The notes below the pieces were generated by a model, which did no database searches, was not told the DNA's origin, and was given only the letters and a program-made list of their open reading frames with translations. This document shows positions 56,392-64,000 of a DNA stretch of 64,000 bases, piece by piece. Origin of the DNA: Anaerolineae bacterium (GTDB lineage: Bacteria > Chloroflexota > Anaerolineae > Promineifilales > Promineifilaceae). The stretch covers positions 62,001 through 126,000 of the forward strand of contig JAHDWJ010000012.1 in NCBI GenBank assembly GCA_023384415.1, given 5' to 3'. Positions within the stretch are counted from its first letter, which is position 1. Each line of letters starts with the position of its first letter. Position numbers and translations under genes: made by a program.

Positions 56392-56953
56392 GTTGACCTC
56401 GGTGGGGAGTAGGGGAGAGAGAACGCAGTAATGGGGGGAGCAATAAGCTGTTGCCAATCAGGCCAACGAGAATACCTAACCCTAAAATAACAGCCCAGAT
56501 GATAAAGGGAACAGCGCTATTTAAAGATGGTGCAGGCCAGGTAAGGGTGAGGACTGACCCCATTTCTACCCAGAAGCGAAGGAGCTGGTTACTAATTTCG
56601 GCCGCCGGGAAGGTGAAAGACACCCCCCCAATCAGTGGCCGTATGGTAGGCAGAAGCAGTAGAAGAAGCGCAGCGGCCGCAATGCCTTCCCCCAGTAACA
56701 CCCACCGCCACCAACCGGGCAAGAATGGTTTGGGCTGCGGCCGCAGCCGCCCCATCACTTTGGGGGTCAAATCAATGGTCAGGGGTGCCTCTGGGAGGCT
56801 GCCCAGGGTGGCGAACAGCCGTTTTTGCCTGGCAAGCTGCTCCTGACAGGATGGGCATGATGCCAGATGGGTCGCCACACTTTGGGCTGCGGCCGCGTCT
56901 AATACCTCATCTAAATATTCATAAAACACCCACTCGTCTATATGCTCGGCCAT
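56384..56953 (-). CDS. Zinc-binding anti-sigma factor with membrane segments
   Basis: 189 residues. H29-x3-C33-x2-C36 (THLASCPSC) is the zf-HC2/ZAS anti-sigma motif. Three hydrophobic segments follow (about 80-101, 106-130 and 148-175). The start overlaps the sigma stop (TAATG), and its own 3' end overlaps the next gene by eight bases, so the three genes form a coupled cassette. Confidence 0.85.
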   Translation of the reverse strand: MAEHIDEWVFYEYLDEVLDAAAAQSVATHLASCPSCQEQLARQKRLFATLGSLPEAPLTIDLTPKVMGRLRPQPKPFLPGWWRWVLLGEGIAAAALLLLLLPTIRPLIGGVSFTFPAAEISNQLLRFWVEMGSVLTLTWPAPSLNSAVPFIIWAVILGLGILVGLIGNSLLLPPLLRSLSPTPHRGQHA

Positions 56954-57528
56954 TACAGTTTACTCTCCAATCTTTCTCCCAACTGCTTCCGCGCCCTGAA
57001 TAGATCACTTTTCACCGTACTCACAGGTATATCCAGCGCGGCCGCGATCTCTTCATAGCTCAACTCTTGATAATGACGTAATTCTATCACTACTCGATAC
57101 CGAACGGGCAGTTGGCGCAAGGCTGATCGAATACGCTGCCCTTGCTCCATTTCGCTCACCTGCTGCTCTGGGCTGACCTGGGGGGCCGGGAACTGTTCTA
57201 AAGCCCCAACTTCGTCATCTGGTGCGGTCAGCTCAGAGACAGTGATTTGCGGCCGCGCCCGCTCCTTCTCCAGCCAGTTCAGGCATAGATTAGTGGTAAT
57301 ACGCTTAAGCCAGGGGGACAGCGGCCGCGTCAGGTCAAAAGAAGGCATCGCCTGATAAGCCCGGATAAACGCTTCCTGCGTGGCATCCTCAGCCTCCCGC
57401 CGGTTGCCCAATAAACGGTAAGCCACATTAAACATCACCCCCTGGTAACGGCGAACCACCCAGGCAAACGCCTCCTCATCCCCCTGGGTCACACGCGATA
57501 CCAGTTCCCGGTCCGAAAAGTTCAACAT
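56953..57528 (-). CDS. ECF-type RNA polymerase sigma factor
   Basis: 191 residues. Region 2 (about 15-75) has AFAWVVRRYQGVMFNVAYRL and EDATQEAFIRAYQAM, and region 4 (about 130-185) has LPVRYRVVIELRHYQELSYE with EIAAALDIPVSTVKSDLFRA. The factor belongs to the SigE/SigW-like ECF group, and its anti-sigma factor is encoded directly downstream. A possible autoregulatory promoter lies just upstream (57540-57571). Confidence 0.94.
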   Translation of the reverse strand: MLNFSDRELVSRVTQGDEEAFAWVVRRYQGVMFNVAYRLLGNRREAEDATQEAFIRAYQAMPSFDLTRPLSPWLKRITTNLCLNWLEKERARPQITVSELTAPDDEVGALEQFPAPQVSPEQQVSEMEQGQRIRSALRQLPVRYRVVIELRHYQELSYEEIAAALDIPVSTVKSDLFRARKQLGERLESKL

Positions 57529-57539
57529 GGGTCTACCCT

Positions 57540-57571
57540 ATCATACCGGATCAGCCCCAAAAAGTTGCATC
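57540..57571 (-). promoter_or_regulatory. Possible ECF-type promoter of the sigma operon
   Basis: On the minus strand TGCAACTTTTT (57571-57561) resembles ECF -35 boxes that contain AAC, and GTATGAT (57546-57540) lies at -10 distance. The sigma ATG is 12 bases further, so the message may have almost no leader. Autoregulation is an inference. Confidence 0.4.
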
Positions 57572-57592
57572 AGATAAAGATCATCAGATAAT
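57565..57592 (+). promoter_or_regulatory. Promoter of FAD oxidoreductase gene
   Basis: TTGCAT (57565-57570) and GATAAT (57587-57592) are 16 bases apart, 39 bases before the ATG at 57631. The -35 overlaps the possible ECF -35 on the other strand. Confidence 0.45.
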
Positions 57593-57630
57593 CAGAACTC
57601 ATCCATAGATGAACGTAGCGATAAGGCTTT

Positions 57631-58812
57631 ATGAACAACAGACATTATGATGTCATCATTGTTGGTGGGGGGGTGATGGGGTGCGCCATCGCCTACTATT
57701 TGCGTAAGTTTGACTCGCAGATCAAGGTCGCCCTGATTGAAAAAGACCCCACCTACAGTCGGGCTTCAACCACCCTTTCCGATGGCAATACCCGCATCCA
57801 GTTTAACATCCGGGAAAATATCGCCATGTCCCAATATGGGCTGGATGTTTTAGCCACCTTTGCCCAGGAGATGGCTGTGGATGGAGAAATGCCCGATGTG
57901 GCCTTCCGGCAGCAGGGAAACCTATTTCTCATTGATGAAGCCAGCCGGGAAGAGAGTGAACAGGGTTTAGCGTTGCAGCAAACCCTGGGCTGCCAGGTAG
58001 AATGGCTGACCCCGGCGGAAATACAGCAGATTTACCCCCTCTATAATCTGGCTGGCTGCGTTGGCGGGACATTGGGGCGGCAAGATGGTACGATGTCCCC
58101 GCTGGCGGTATTGCTGGCGTATAAACAAAAGGCAATAGCCCTGGGGACACAGTTTATTCAAGCCGAAGTGGTCGGCTTGTACCGGGAAGGGAACCGGCTG
58201 ACCGGGGTGCAGTTAGCCAACAGCGAACGGCTGGATGCTCCGGTCATTGTCAACGCGGCCGGGCCGTGGGCAGCCCATCTGGCCGAAATGGCTCAGGTTA
58301 TCCTACCGGTGCAGCCGGTCAAGCGGCAAGTGACTGTGTTTGATACCCCGGCGCGGCCGCAGACCATCTTGCCAGCCTTGTTCTTCCCTTCTGGACTCTA
58401 CCTCATCCACGAGGGAGACGGCCATTTTATGGCCGGCAAATCCCTGCCCGATGATCCTGTTACTCTGGACGATTTCACCTGGGAGCGCACCCATTTTGAG
58501 GAACATTTGTGGCCGGAACTGGTAGCAACTATCCCCCTCTTTGATCGGCTCAAGATAACTGGGGGGTGGGCTGGCCTGTATGAAGTCAATAGTTTTGATG
58601 GCAACGCTATTTTAGGGGAATGGCCGGAATTAGGGGGGTTTTTCCTGGCCAATGGGTTCTCTGGGCATGGGTTCCAACAATGCCACGCCGTCGGCCGTTT
58701 CCTGGCGGAATTGATTCTAGGCCGCCCACCGGTGTTAGACCTGTCTATCTTCTCCCCCCGGCGTATTTTAGAAAACCAGCCCGTTTTTGAAAGCCAACGC
58801 AAAATCATCTAA
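57631..58812 (+). CDS. FAD-dependent oxidoreductase (DAO family)
   Basis: 393 residues. The FAD-binding GGGVMGCAIAYYLRK motif and the IEKDPTYSRASTTLSDGN stretch are typical of DAO/glycine-oxidase/sarcosine-oxidase enzymes. Near the C-terminus, GWAGLYEVNSFDGNAILGEW and LANGFSGHGFQQCHAVGRFL are conserved. It oxidises an amine or secondary amino acid to an imine with H2O2 as product. The substrate is unknown. The next gene (the kinase) converges after 24 bases. Confidence 0.9.
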   Translation: MNNRHYDVIIVGGGVMGCAIAYYLRKFDSQIKVALIEKDPTYSRASTTLSDGNTRIQFNIRENIAMSQYGLDVLATFAQEMAVDGEMPDVAFRQQGNLFLIDEASREESEQGLALQQTLGCQVEWLTPAEIQQIYPLYNLAGCVGGTLGRQDGTMSPLAVLLAYKQKAIALGTQFIQAEVVGLYREGNRLTGVQLANSERLDAPVIVNAAGPWAAHLAEMAQVILPVQPVKRQVTVFDTPARPQTILPALFFPSGLYLIHEGDGHFMAGKSLPDDPVTLDDFTWERTHFEEHLWPELVATIPLFDRLKITGGWAGLYEVNSFDGNAILGEWPELGGFFLANGFSGHGFQQCHAVGRFLAELILGRPPVLDLSIFSPRRILENQPVFESQRKII

Positions 58813-58836
58813 ATGACACAACCTCACTAAAACCCA

Positions 58837-60537
58837 TTAATCTTCCGGCAAGAAGATTCGGCATACGCCAGCACTGGCCAGGCAGCGTCCTACCTCTTGG
58901 CCAAACCAAAGAACACGAAACTGAGTGATATTGGCCCGGCTTAACCAGAAAACCCTTTCGGCATCGGTATTTGGTGGGGTAACGATAGCATTGTAACCAC
59001 CACATTCTCGCGGCCGCAGCCAGCTTTGAGCATCTACTATCTCCAGACCCACACATTTCCCCTCTTCTAACTCGTCAAAAAAATCACTCCATTGACGGCC
59101 TGAAAAAAGATATTCTGTTGGCAGTCCGGTTTGATTATCAATCGCCTCAAAATAGATTACCCCAATATCAATGGAACTGGTGTCAGCGTTGAGCAGATAA
59201 AAGCTGCGATTATCGTAAAAAAATTGAATTTCGTGCCCATCAGTTAAGGGGGCTGGGATGGTCAAAGAAGGGGTTAAGGAAGGGGGAGGGGTGGCCGTGG
59301 CGGATGGTGTTGGCGATGGAGTGGAAGTCAGAGCCGGGGTGGCTAATGGCTGGATTGTCGGTGTATCCACCATAGTGGAAATAATTGGGGCAGCGATTTG
59401 GGTGTGGGTAGGGAGAATAGATGGGGCTGTGGAAGGGGTGAGCGTCGCGGCCGCAATCGCCGCCCCATTGCCATCCCTCCCCTGCGCCCAGAGGGTTAAG
59501 GAAATGCCCACGAGAATCACAATTCCCATTAACACAAGTGGAACAAACACCCAATTAAACCGTCTTTCCTGGGTTGAAGGTTTAACCGGAGCGGCCGGGG
59601 CTTGAGCCGGCCCCGCGGTATCAATCTGATCCGGAGATAACATTACCCCAGCTGGGGGTGGGGGTAAATTTAATAAAAACGGCTGCTGGGTCATTGGGGG
59701 CAGCTTGCGTAGAGCCACTTCCAGACTCTCTATAAGGGCCCCCCCTGTCTCATATCGCTCTTCCGGCTTTTTACGCAATGCCGTCAGAAGCACCTCATCC
59801 ACCTCTGGTGAAAGGGCCGGGTTGATTTCAGAAGGAACGGGTGGCTCATGGAGGATATGCTGTATAACCAACGAGGCCGCTGACGGGTCGTCAAAAGGGA
59901 CAGTGCCTGTCAGCATTTCATACAACATCACCCCCAGCGAATAAATATCTGATTGCGGCACGGCATCGGCCGAACGGTTGGCCTGCTCAGGAGATATATA
60001 TTGGGGCGTACCAAATGCCTCACCAACCGACCCTCCCTCAACATTTAAAGCCAGGCCAAAATCCATGAGAAGAACCCGGCCATCATGGGCCACCATGACG
60101 TTAGAGGGTTTAACATCCCGGTGAATCACCCCCTGTTCGTGGGCATAATCCAATGCGGCCGCGATCCCTCGCCCAATCCGAATGACCTCACCATAAGGAA
60201 TATAAGCCCCACGGCGGTTGTGCTCCGCCAGCATGGCCCCCAGGTCCGCCCCATCAATATACTCCATGACGAAGTAGTACAGATCCGCCCGATCATCCGC
60301 GTAATAGATGCGGATAATATTCTCATGGGACCAGGTAGCTACCATCTGCGCTTCTTCAACAAAACGGCGGGCATATACTGGATTTTGCCGGTAAAAGGTA
60401 TCAATTACCTTCACCGCCACTTTACGGTGCAGTTTGACATCCGTACCTAAATAAACAACCGCCATTCCTCCACGCTGAATGACTTCATCAAGCCTGAAGT
60501 TTGCCAACTGCTGCCCAACTAATGGATCGGTAAACAT
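58837..60537 (-). CDS. Transmembrane Ser/Thr protein kinase
   Basis: 566 residues from the ATG at 60537; a TTG 27 bases upstream lies in a repeat-like spacer and is rejected. The kinase domain (about 14-275) has the Gly loop QRGGMAVVYLG, Lys43, HRDVKPSNV (D141), DFG (159-161) and the APE-like PQYISPEQ. A membrane helix (about 340-362) separates it from a Thr/Pro-rich linker and an external domain of about 130 residues with four cysteines. That part may sense a ligand, but no PASTA or known sensor is seen. Confidence 0.92.
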   Translation of the reverse strand: MFTDPLVGQQLANFRLDEVIQRGGMAVVYLGTDVKLHRKVAVKVIDTFYRQNPVYARRFVEEAQMVATWSHENIIRIYYADDRADLYYFVMEYIDGADLGAMLAEHNRRGAYIPYGEVIRIGRGIAAALDYAHEQGVIHRDVKPSNVMVAHDGRVLLMDFGLALNVEGGSVGEAFGTPQYISPEQANRSADAVPQSDIYSLGVMLYEMLTGTVPFDDPSAASLVIQHILHEPPVPSEINPALSPEVDEVLLTALRKKPEERYETGGALIESLEVALRKLPPMTQQPFLLNLPPPPAGVMLSPDQIDTAGPAQAPAAPVKPSTQERRFNWVFVPLVLMGIVILVGISLTLWAQGRDGNGAAIAAATLTPSTAPSILPTHTQIAAPIISTMVDTPTIQPLATPALTSTPSPTPSATATPPPSLTPSLTIPAPLTDGHEIQFFYDNRSFYLLNADTSSIDIGVIYFEAIDNQTGLPTEYLFSGRQWSDFFDELEEGKCVGLEIVDAQSWLRPRECGGYNAIVTPPNTDAERVFWLSRANITQFRVLWFGQEVGRCLASAGVCRIFLPED

Positions 60538-60689
60538 AGACAAGGATGACTGCTCACGGCTCACGGCTTACTGTTCACGACTTACTAATTATTCACTCAC
60601 TAGCTACTGCTCGTCAAATTTACCGGGGTTGAGCAATTTTGCCACTCTTTTGGCCTTGTAATGAATAAAGAAGAAAAAATTGATAAAAA

Positions 60690-60718
60690 TTGACACTGGT
60701 ACAGGTTATTGCTACAAT
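60690..60718 (+). promoter_or_regulatory. Strong sigma70-type promoter of the A-type carrier gene
   Basis: TTGACA (60690-60695) and TACAAT (60713-60718) are 17 bases apart. Transcription would start near 60725, with a leader of about 58 bases. Confidence 0.8.
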
Positions 60719-60782
60719 CAGCTTGTTTTAATCATCTACAATGACCCATCACCTAATGGTGGGCGGGAGAATGGAGTTAAAT

Positions 60783-61184
60783 ATGAGCGCTTTGGAAATG
60801 GTTGATGTCACCACAGTTCACATTACTGACGCGGCCGCGTCCACTGTTAAAAACCTGTTGACCCAAAAGAATGTGCCCGATTACGGTTTGCGCGTCTTTG
60901 TGAGCGGCGGGGGTTGTTCCGGCATGCAATATGGCATGGCCCTGGAAGCGGAAGCCCGGCCGTATGATCATGTCATCGAAGCCAGCGGCGTCAAAGTTTT
61001 CGTAGACCCCACCAGCATGATGTACATTCAAGGGGCCACCATTGATTACGAAGACACTATGATGGGTGGCGGCTTTAAGATCGAAAACCCCAATGCTGTT
61101 TCTAGCTGTGGCTGTGGGCACTCTTTTAAGACGGAAGGCAGCCAGGGCGCGGCCGCTGGCGGTGGCTGCGGTTGTAGTCACTAA
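60783..61184 (+). CDS. erpA: A-type Fe-S carrier (ErpA/IscA family)
   Basis: 133 residues from the ATG at 60783 with GGAG six bases upstream; an ATG at 60771 is the alternative. The three cluster cysteines are C45 (SGGGCSGMQYG), C109 and C111 (SSCGCGHSF). It delivers Fe-S clusters to apoproteins. After this there is a short extension QGAAAGGGCGCSH with two more cysteines, not usual in the family. A GCGGCCGC site encodes its AAAG part. No isc or suf operon is here. Confidence 0.92.
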   Translation: MSALEMVDVTTVHITDAAASTVKNLLTQKNVPDYGLRVFVSGGGCSGMQYGMALEAEARPYDHVIEASGVKVFVDPTSMMYIQGATIDYEDTMMGGGFKIENPNAVSSCGCGHSFKTEGSQGAAAGGGCGCSH

Positions 61185-61248
61185 TTTCAGTTATTAGTTA
61201 TGGTTATCCTGGCAGCCCACTAACTAATTACTCCAAACCCAAAACCAG

Positions 61249-61281
61249 CAGCGGGGTCGCCTTTCGCCACCCCGCTGTTTC
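61249..61281 (+). terminator. Terminator of the A-type carrier gene
   Basis: CAGCGGGGT pairs with ACCCCGCTG around an 11-base loop and is followed by TTTCTGTGT. It lies between the carrier gene and the DUF2203 gene. Confidence 0.65.
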
Positions 61282-61292
61282 TGTGTCTGGCT

Positions 61293-61676
61293 ATGCCCCC
61301 TCAATACTTTACCCTCAATGAAGCCAATGAGACGATTAAGCTGGTGCGGCCGCTAATGGCCGAACTTCTCAAAAGACACGCCCGCATCATCAGCTGCCGC
61401 CCTTACCTCATCGGTGTGCTACAAGATTTACATAGCAATACCGGCAGCACCCTGGCAACCACGGTTGCTCAGGATTTTCTGGTCATGGAGAGGCTGATAG
61501 AACAGATCAAAGCCTACGGGTGTGTCATCAAAGATATTAACGTCGGTCTGGTAGATTTCCTTACCGAACGAAACGGCCGCGAAGTATATCTTTGTTGGCG
61601 TTACGGTGAAGACCATATTACCACCTACCACGAACTCCATCACGGCTTTAACGACCGCCGCCCCATAGAAGATTAG
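61293..61676 (+). CDS. DUF2203 family protein
   Basis: 127 residues. The N-terminal helix pair YFTLNEANETIKLVRPLMAE is followed by the family hallmark CVIKDINVGLVDFLTERNGR, then EVYLCWRYGE and YHELHHGFNDRR near the C-terminus. The family is small, acidic and of unknown role. The terminator just upstream suggests it has its own promoter, or is read through from the carrier gene. Confidence 0.88.
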   Translation: MPPQYFTLNEANETIKLVRPLMAELLKRHARIISCRPYLIGVLQDLHSNTGSTLATTVAQDFLVMERLIEQIKAYGCVIKDINVGLVDFLTERNGREVYLCWRYGEDHITTYHELHHGFNDRRPIED

Positions 61677-61760
61677 TGAGCCGTAAATAGTGTGCAATAA
61701 GCCAACAACCTGTGATAGCTCACACCGCCCATATCCCATATCACATATTCGAGGTGTACC

Positions 61761-63170
61761 ATGAGATTTCTCTGGCCTCGCGTCAGTAAAAAAGAGAATG
61801 AAGTTAAACGGCTCTGGCTGGACTTAGGTGATCTGGGGGACCTGGTTAACCCCGCCGGGCCACATGAACAATGGCAAGATCACGGCCTGGGGCTGCTCCG
61901 TACCCTCATGCACCAAAACGGCCTGATGACCGACATCGCCTCTACCCGCGCCGTCACCAGTTGGAATCAGCTCAAAAAACAGTTGTACGGCTATGACATG
62001 GTGTTAATGAATGTTCGCAGCTACACCTACCCCGTAGCCCGTAAAGCGGCCGAACTGTTCAAAGAAGTCAACCCCAACGGCCTGATCTTGGCCGGGGGAA
62101 TGCACGCTACCGTCGCCCTGGACGAGATGCTCGAAGTGCCCGCCTTTGACAAAATTTGCCAGGGGCCAGGGGAAAACGTCATCCTGGACCTGGTGCGTAA
62201 CCCCGAAGCATTCCCCCGTGTCATCTTAGGCCATGCCAGCAAATCCATGGCCGATTGGCCAACGATAGACCGCACCCTCTGGCCCAAACCAGCCAGCCGC
62301 CACCTGTCCAAAAAATTTAACTGGCCCCTGGAGCCAGAATGTGGCTGGGGACCACCCCCAGTGGCTACCATCATTACCAGCCGGGTCTGTCCCTGGCAAT
62401 GTGTCTTCTGCAATGAAAACTCTTACATCCCCAACATGGGCCGCCGCCCCGTCGAGATGGTTATCGAAGAATTGAACTATCTGGATAATAAATATGGAGT
62501 CGGTTCATTGGTTATCCATGATTCCATGTTTTTCCAAAACCCAAGCTGGCTGGAAGAGTGGATTGAGAAATACCCCCGCAAAGCCAACAAAATATGGCCG
62601 TACTGGGCGGCCGCACGTTCCGATACGGTACGTCAATGGCCCGATTTATTTACTGCCCTGGTCAAAGAGACCAACTGGAACATCATCTCCATCGGTTTTG
62701 AGTCGGGCAGCGACCGCATTTTGCGCCTGCTCAACAAAGAATGCACCGAAGAAGATAACTACTTCGCCATTGATCTCCTGGATCGTATTGGCGATGAGAT
62801 GGAAGCTCAGGGTCGGGAAACGCCCAAATTTTGGGCCAACATTATGCTCGGCGTACCTGGTGAGCAGCCTGACGATGCGTTCAAAACCATGCGGATGTTG
62901 AAATATATGAAGCGGGTCTATCCTTCCATTTCCTACTATGCTCCCTATCCCGGTTCAGCCTTGGGCTACCAATTGATCGCTGAAGGAAAGAGCATGATGT
63001 CAAAAGATAACTATCATCGGTTCCCAGGAGATGAAAAAGTGAAAGGGGTAGATTATGCTTTTTACCAGGATTTACTGGCTGGCAAATATGACCAGGAAAT
63101 CAACAAAGGATTATCCCCTTATGCCCAACGGCGCAGTGGCGTTTTCGCTGACGCCCTGATTAAGGCGTAA
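61761..63170 (+). CDS. Radical SAM enzyme with N-terminal B12-binding-like domain
   Basis: 469 residues. An N-terminal Rossmann-like part (about 15-150, with MVLMNVRSYTYPVARKAAEL and LILAGGMHATVALDE) resembles B12-binding domains of class B radical SAM enzymes. The SAM-cluster motif is C210, C214, C217 (SRVCPWQCVFC), followed by FESGSDRILRLLNK. The reaction and substrate are unknown. SD GAGGTG is upstream of the ATG. It may be co-transcribed with the two small genes downstream. Confidence 0.9.
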   Translation: MRFLWPRVSKKENEVKRLWLDLGDLGDLVNPAGPHEQWQDHGLGLLRTLMHQNGLMTDIASTRAVTSWNQLKKQLYGYDMVLMNVRSYTYPVARKAAELFKEVNPNGLILAGGMHATVALDEMLEVPAFDKICQGPGENVILDLVRNPEAFPRVILGHASKSMADWPTIDRTLWPKPASRHLSKKFNWPLEPECGWGPPPVATIITSRVCPWQCVFCNENSYIPNMGRRPVEMVIEELNYLDNKYGVGSLVIHDSMFFQNPSWLEEWIEKYPRKANKIWPYWAAARSDTVRQWPDLFTALVKETNWNIISIGFESGSDRILRLLNKECTEEDNYFAIDLLDRIGDEMEAQGRETPKFWANIMLGVPGEQPDDAFKTMRMLKYMKRVYPSISYYAPYPGSALGYQLIAEGKSMMSKDNYHRFPGDEKVKGVDYAFYQDLLAGKYDQEINKGLSPYAQRRSGVFADALIKA

Positions 63171-63221
63171 GCCATCATTTTATGGCTAACGGACAAGACA
63201 GCATCTGGTTCAGGAGAAATG

Positions 63222-63428
63222 ATGAGCAGCTTTAGCAATCCTCATTACATGTATCTCTTTGAGATGAAAAATGGTAAACAAAAACTAACTTATGGCGCAT
63301 CCCCAGAAGATGCCCTGGATATTTTGCGTATCCGCCTCACAGAAGAGGAGATGGACCTGATTATCAAAGACAAATATATCAAAATCTCCCAGCGGAAAAT
63401 GCAGGAGCATGTGGGGAATTTGGGGTAG
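63222..63428 (+). CDS. Small hypothetical protein
   Basis: 68 residues from the second of two adjacent ATGs (63219/63222), with GGAGA upstream. It reads SSFSNPHYMYLFEMKNGKQK and then ASPEDALDILRIRLTEEEMD. It is soluble, charged and without membrane segments. It follows the radical SAM gene by 51 bases and is closed by a strong terminator. The family is unknown; it may be a partner of the radical SAM enzyme. Confidence 0.65.
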   Translation: MSSFSNPHYMYLFEMKNGKQKLTYGASPEDALDILRIRLTEEEMDLIIKDKYIKISQRKMQEHVGNLG

Positions 63429-63459
63429 CGTAGAAAGGGAACTCTGGGAAATTCAGACA

Positions 63460-63489
63460 AAGGAACTGGGAACAGTTCCTTTTTTGTTT
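63460..63489 (+). terminator. Terminator after small gene
   Basis: AAGGAACTG pairs with CAGTTCCTT around GGAA, followed by TTTTTGTTT. The next gene starts about eight bases later. Confidence 0.93.
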
Positions 63490-63496
63490 AGAAGCA

Positions 63497-63802
63497 ATGA
63501 TAAAGTTATCGGCGACGCAGATCGAGGTGATTCGAGCAATGGCTCAAGGGTGTGCCCTGCGTTCTCAGCGGCAGATAGATGGGGTGAAGCGGTTTAAGCT
63601 GTATTTGCCCGATGGCTCAACGCTGACGATACGGTTTACGACTATAGGGGTATTGGAACGAGAACGGCTGATTTACAGTAATCATAAGTTCCCTGCGGCC
63701 GCATATACCTTAACAGATAGAGGTAAAGAGGTCGCGGCCGCGCTCGGTGAAACCATTCACGGGTTATCCAACATCGTCCAATTCGACACTCGCTACAATT
63801 AA
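63497..63802 (+). CDS. Small winged-helix-like protein
   Basis: 101 residues. The pattern SATQIEVIRAMAQGCALRSQ, a beta segment (FKLYLPDGSTLTIRF), then TTIGVLERERLI and YTLTDRGKEVAAALGE has the helix-turn-helix and wing order of small winged-helix regulators. It has two GCGGCCGC sites, so it looks resident. It begins immediately after a terminator with no clear promoter. It converges with rtcB and overlaps it by four bases. Confidence 0.6.
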   Translation: MIKLSATQIEVIRAMAQGCALRSQRQIDGVKRFKLYLPDGSTLTIRFTTIGVLERERLIYSNHKFPAAAYTLTDRGKEVAAALGETIHGLSNIVQFDTRYN

Positions 63803-64000
63803 CGTTTTCCCTTGCGGCCGCGGCGCGGCTTACCATCTTGGGCCATCCGCACAATCCGGGGCATAAACTCGGCTACCACTTCTACCAAATCCATCTGCGC
63901 CGCCATCACCGTTTTAATGGCTTTATACGCCTGGGGGGATTCATCCAGGCTGCCCCCCAACAAGGTGATATTGTGTTGGCCTAAATACCGGGCCATCTGA
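63799..64000 (-). CDS. rtcB: RNA ligase RtcB, C-terminal part (rest outside window)
   Basis: The frame is open into the window's right edge. The visible C-terminal 66 residues or so (TLLGGSLDESPQAYKAIKTV, MAAQMDLVEVV and a basic tail KPRRGRKGKR) match the end of RtcB-type RNA 3'-phosphate ligases, which repair and splice RNA with GTP and Mn. The catalytic part is upstream of this window. Confidence 0.75.
   Translation of the reverse strand, partial: QMARYLGQHNITLLGGSLDESPQAYKAIKTVMAAQMDLVEVVAEFMPRIVRMAQDGKPRRGRKGKR

Overview
The window looks like a bacterial chromosome segment of moderately high GC, most likely from an uncultured Chloroflexota (Anaerolineae/Ardenticatenia-like). This placement is inference. 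It rests on secreted proteins with long Thr/Pro ('PTPT') stalks, a fused glycyl-tRNA synthetase, a DUF2203 protein, TTG starts with strong Shine-Dalgarno (SD) sites, and intergenic spacers full of short decayed repeats. No rRNA, insertion sequence, prophage or CRISPR array was seen. Most genes are housekeeping genes on both strands in short transcription units.

Layout. 0-9 kb: 3' end of isochorismate synthase, tRNA-Sec, an exported B-type-repeat protein, an ABC-F ATPase, trehalose synthase, tRNA-Gln, and the dnaX-ebfC-recR cluster. 9-18 kb: S1-domain protein, FtsK, a broken nucleotidyltransferase, a degenerate CPBP membrane protein with a coupled gene, a CHAD protein, a NUDIX hydrolase, and a regulated sod-ferredoxin operon. 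18-30 kb: fused GlyQS, then a block of exported proteins (glycosidase-like lipoprotein, deacetylase-like anchored protein, two Thr/Pro-stalk proteins) with a left-handed beta-helix protein and a CinA-NadD fusion. 30-40 kb: HutI, FabF, a two-gene ABC exporter, GyrA, and an AAA+ ATPase coupled to a CoA-type NUDIX enzyme. 39.5-46 kb: a PD-(D/E)XK (Rpn-like) protein with an internal tandem repeat, a two-component system, RidA, GNAT, a beta-propeller and a PqqB-like MBL-fold protein. 46-52 kb is the most accessory part: an orphan protein with the 'GNQAV..QR' motif known from extracellular contractile injection system cargo, a Rel protein with a degenerate synthetase half, and two broken surface-protein genes, one with a (GTCT)13 tract in its signal peptide. 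52-64 kb: AroE, a Coa1-like protein, an S9 peptidase, an ECF sigma/anti-sigma/membrane cassette, an FAD oxidoreductase, a Ser/Thr kinase, an A-type Fe-S carrier, DUF2203, a radical SAM enzyme, small proteins and the 3' end of rtcB.

The most striking genome-scale signal is the palindrome GCGGCCGC. I counted about 134 copies by eye, roughly one per 480 bases, mostly inside genes. At this base composition only a few would be expected. It resembles the HIP1 palindrome of cyanobacteria but has a different sequence. Its longest gap (about 49.8-52.2 kb) overlaps the degraded phase-variable locus. Other notable signals are that tetranucleotide tract, the 27-base in-frame repeat of the nuclease-like gene, an intergenic repeat that has entered aroE in frame, and paired inverted repeats at the sod promoter.
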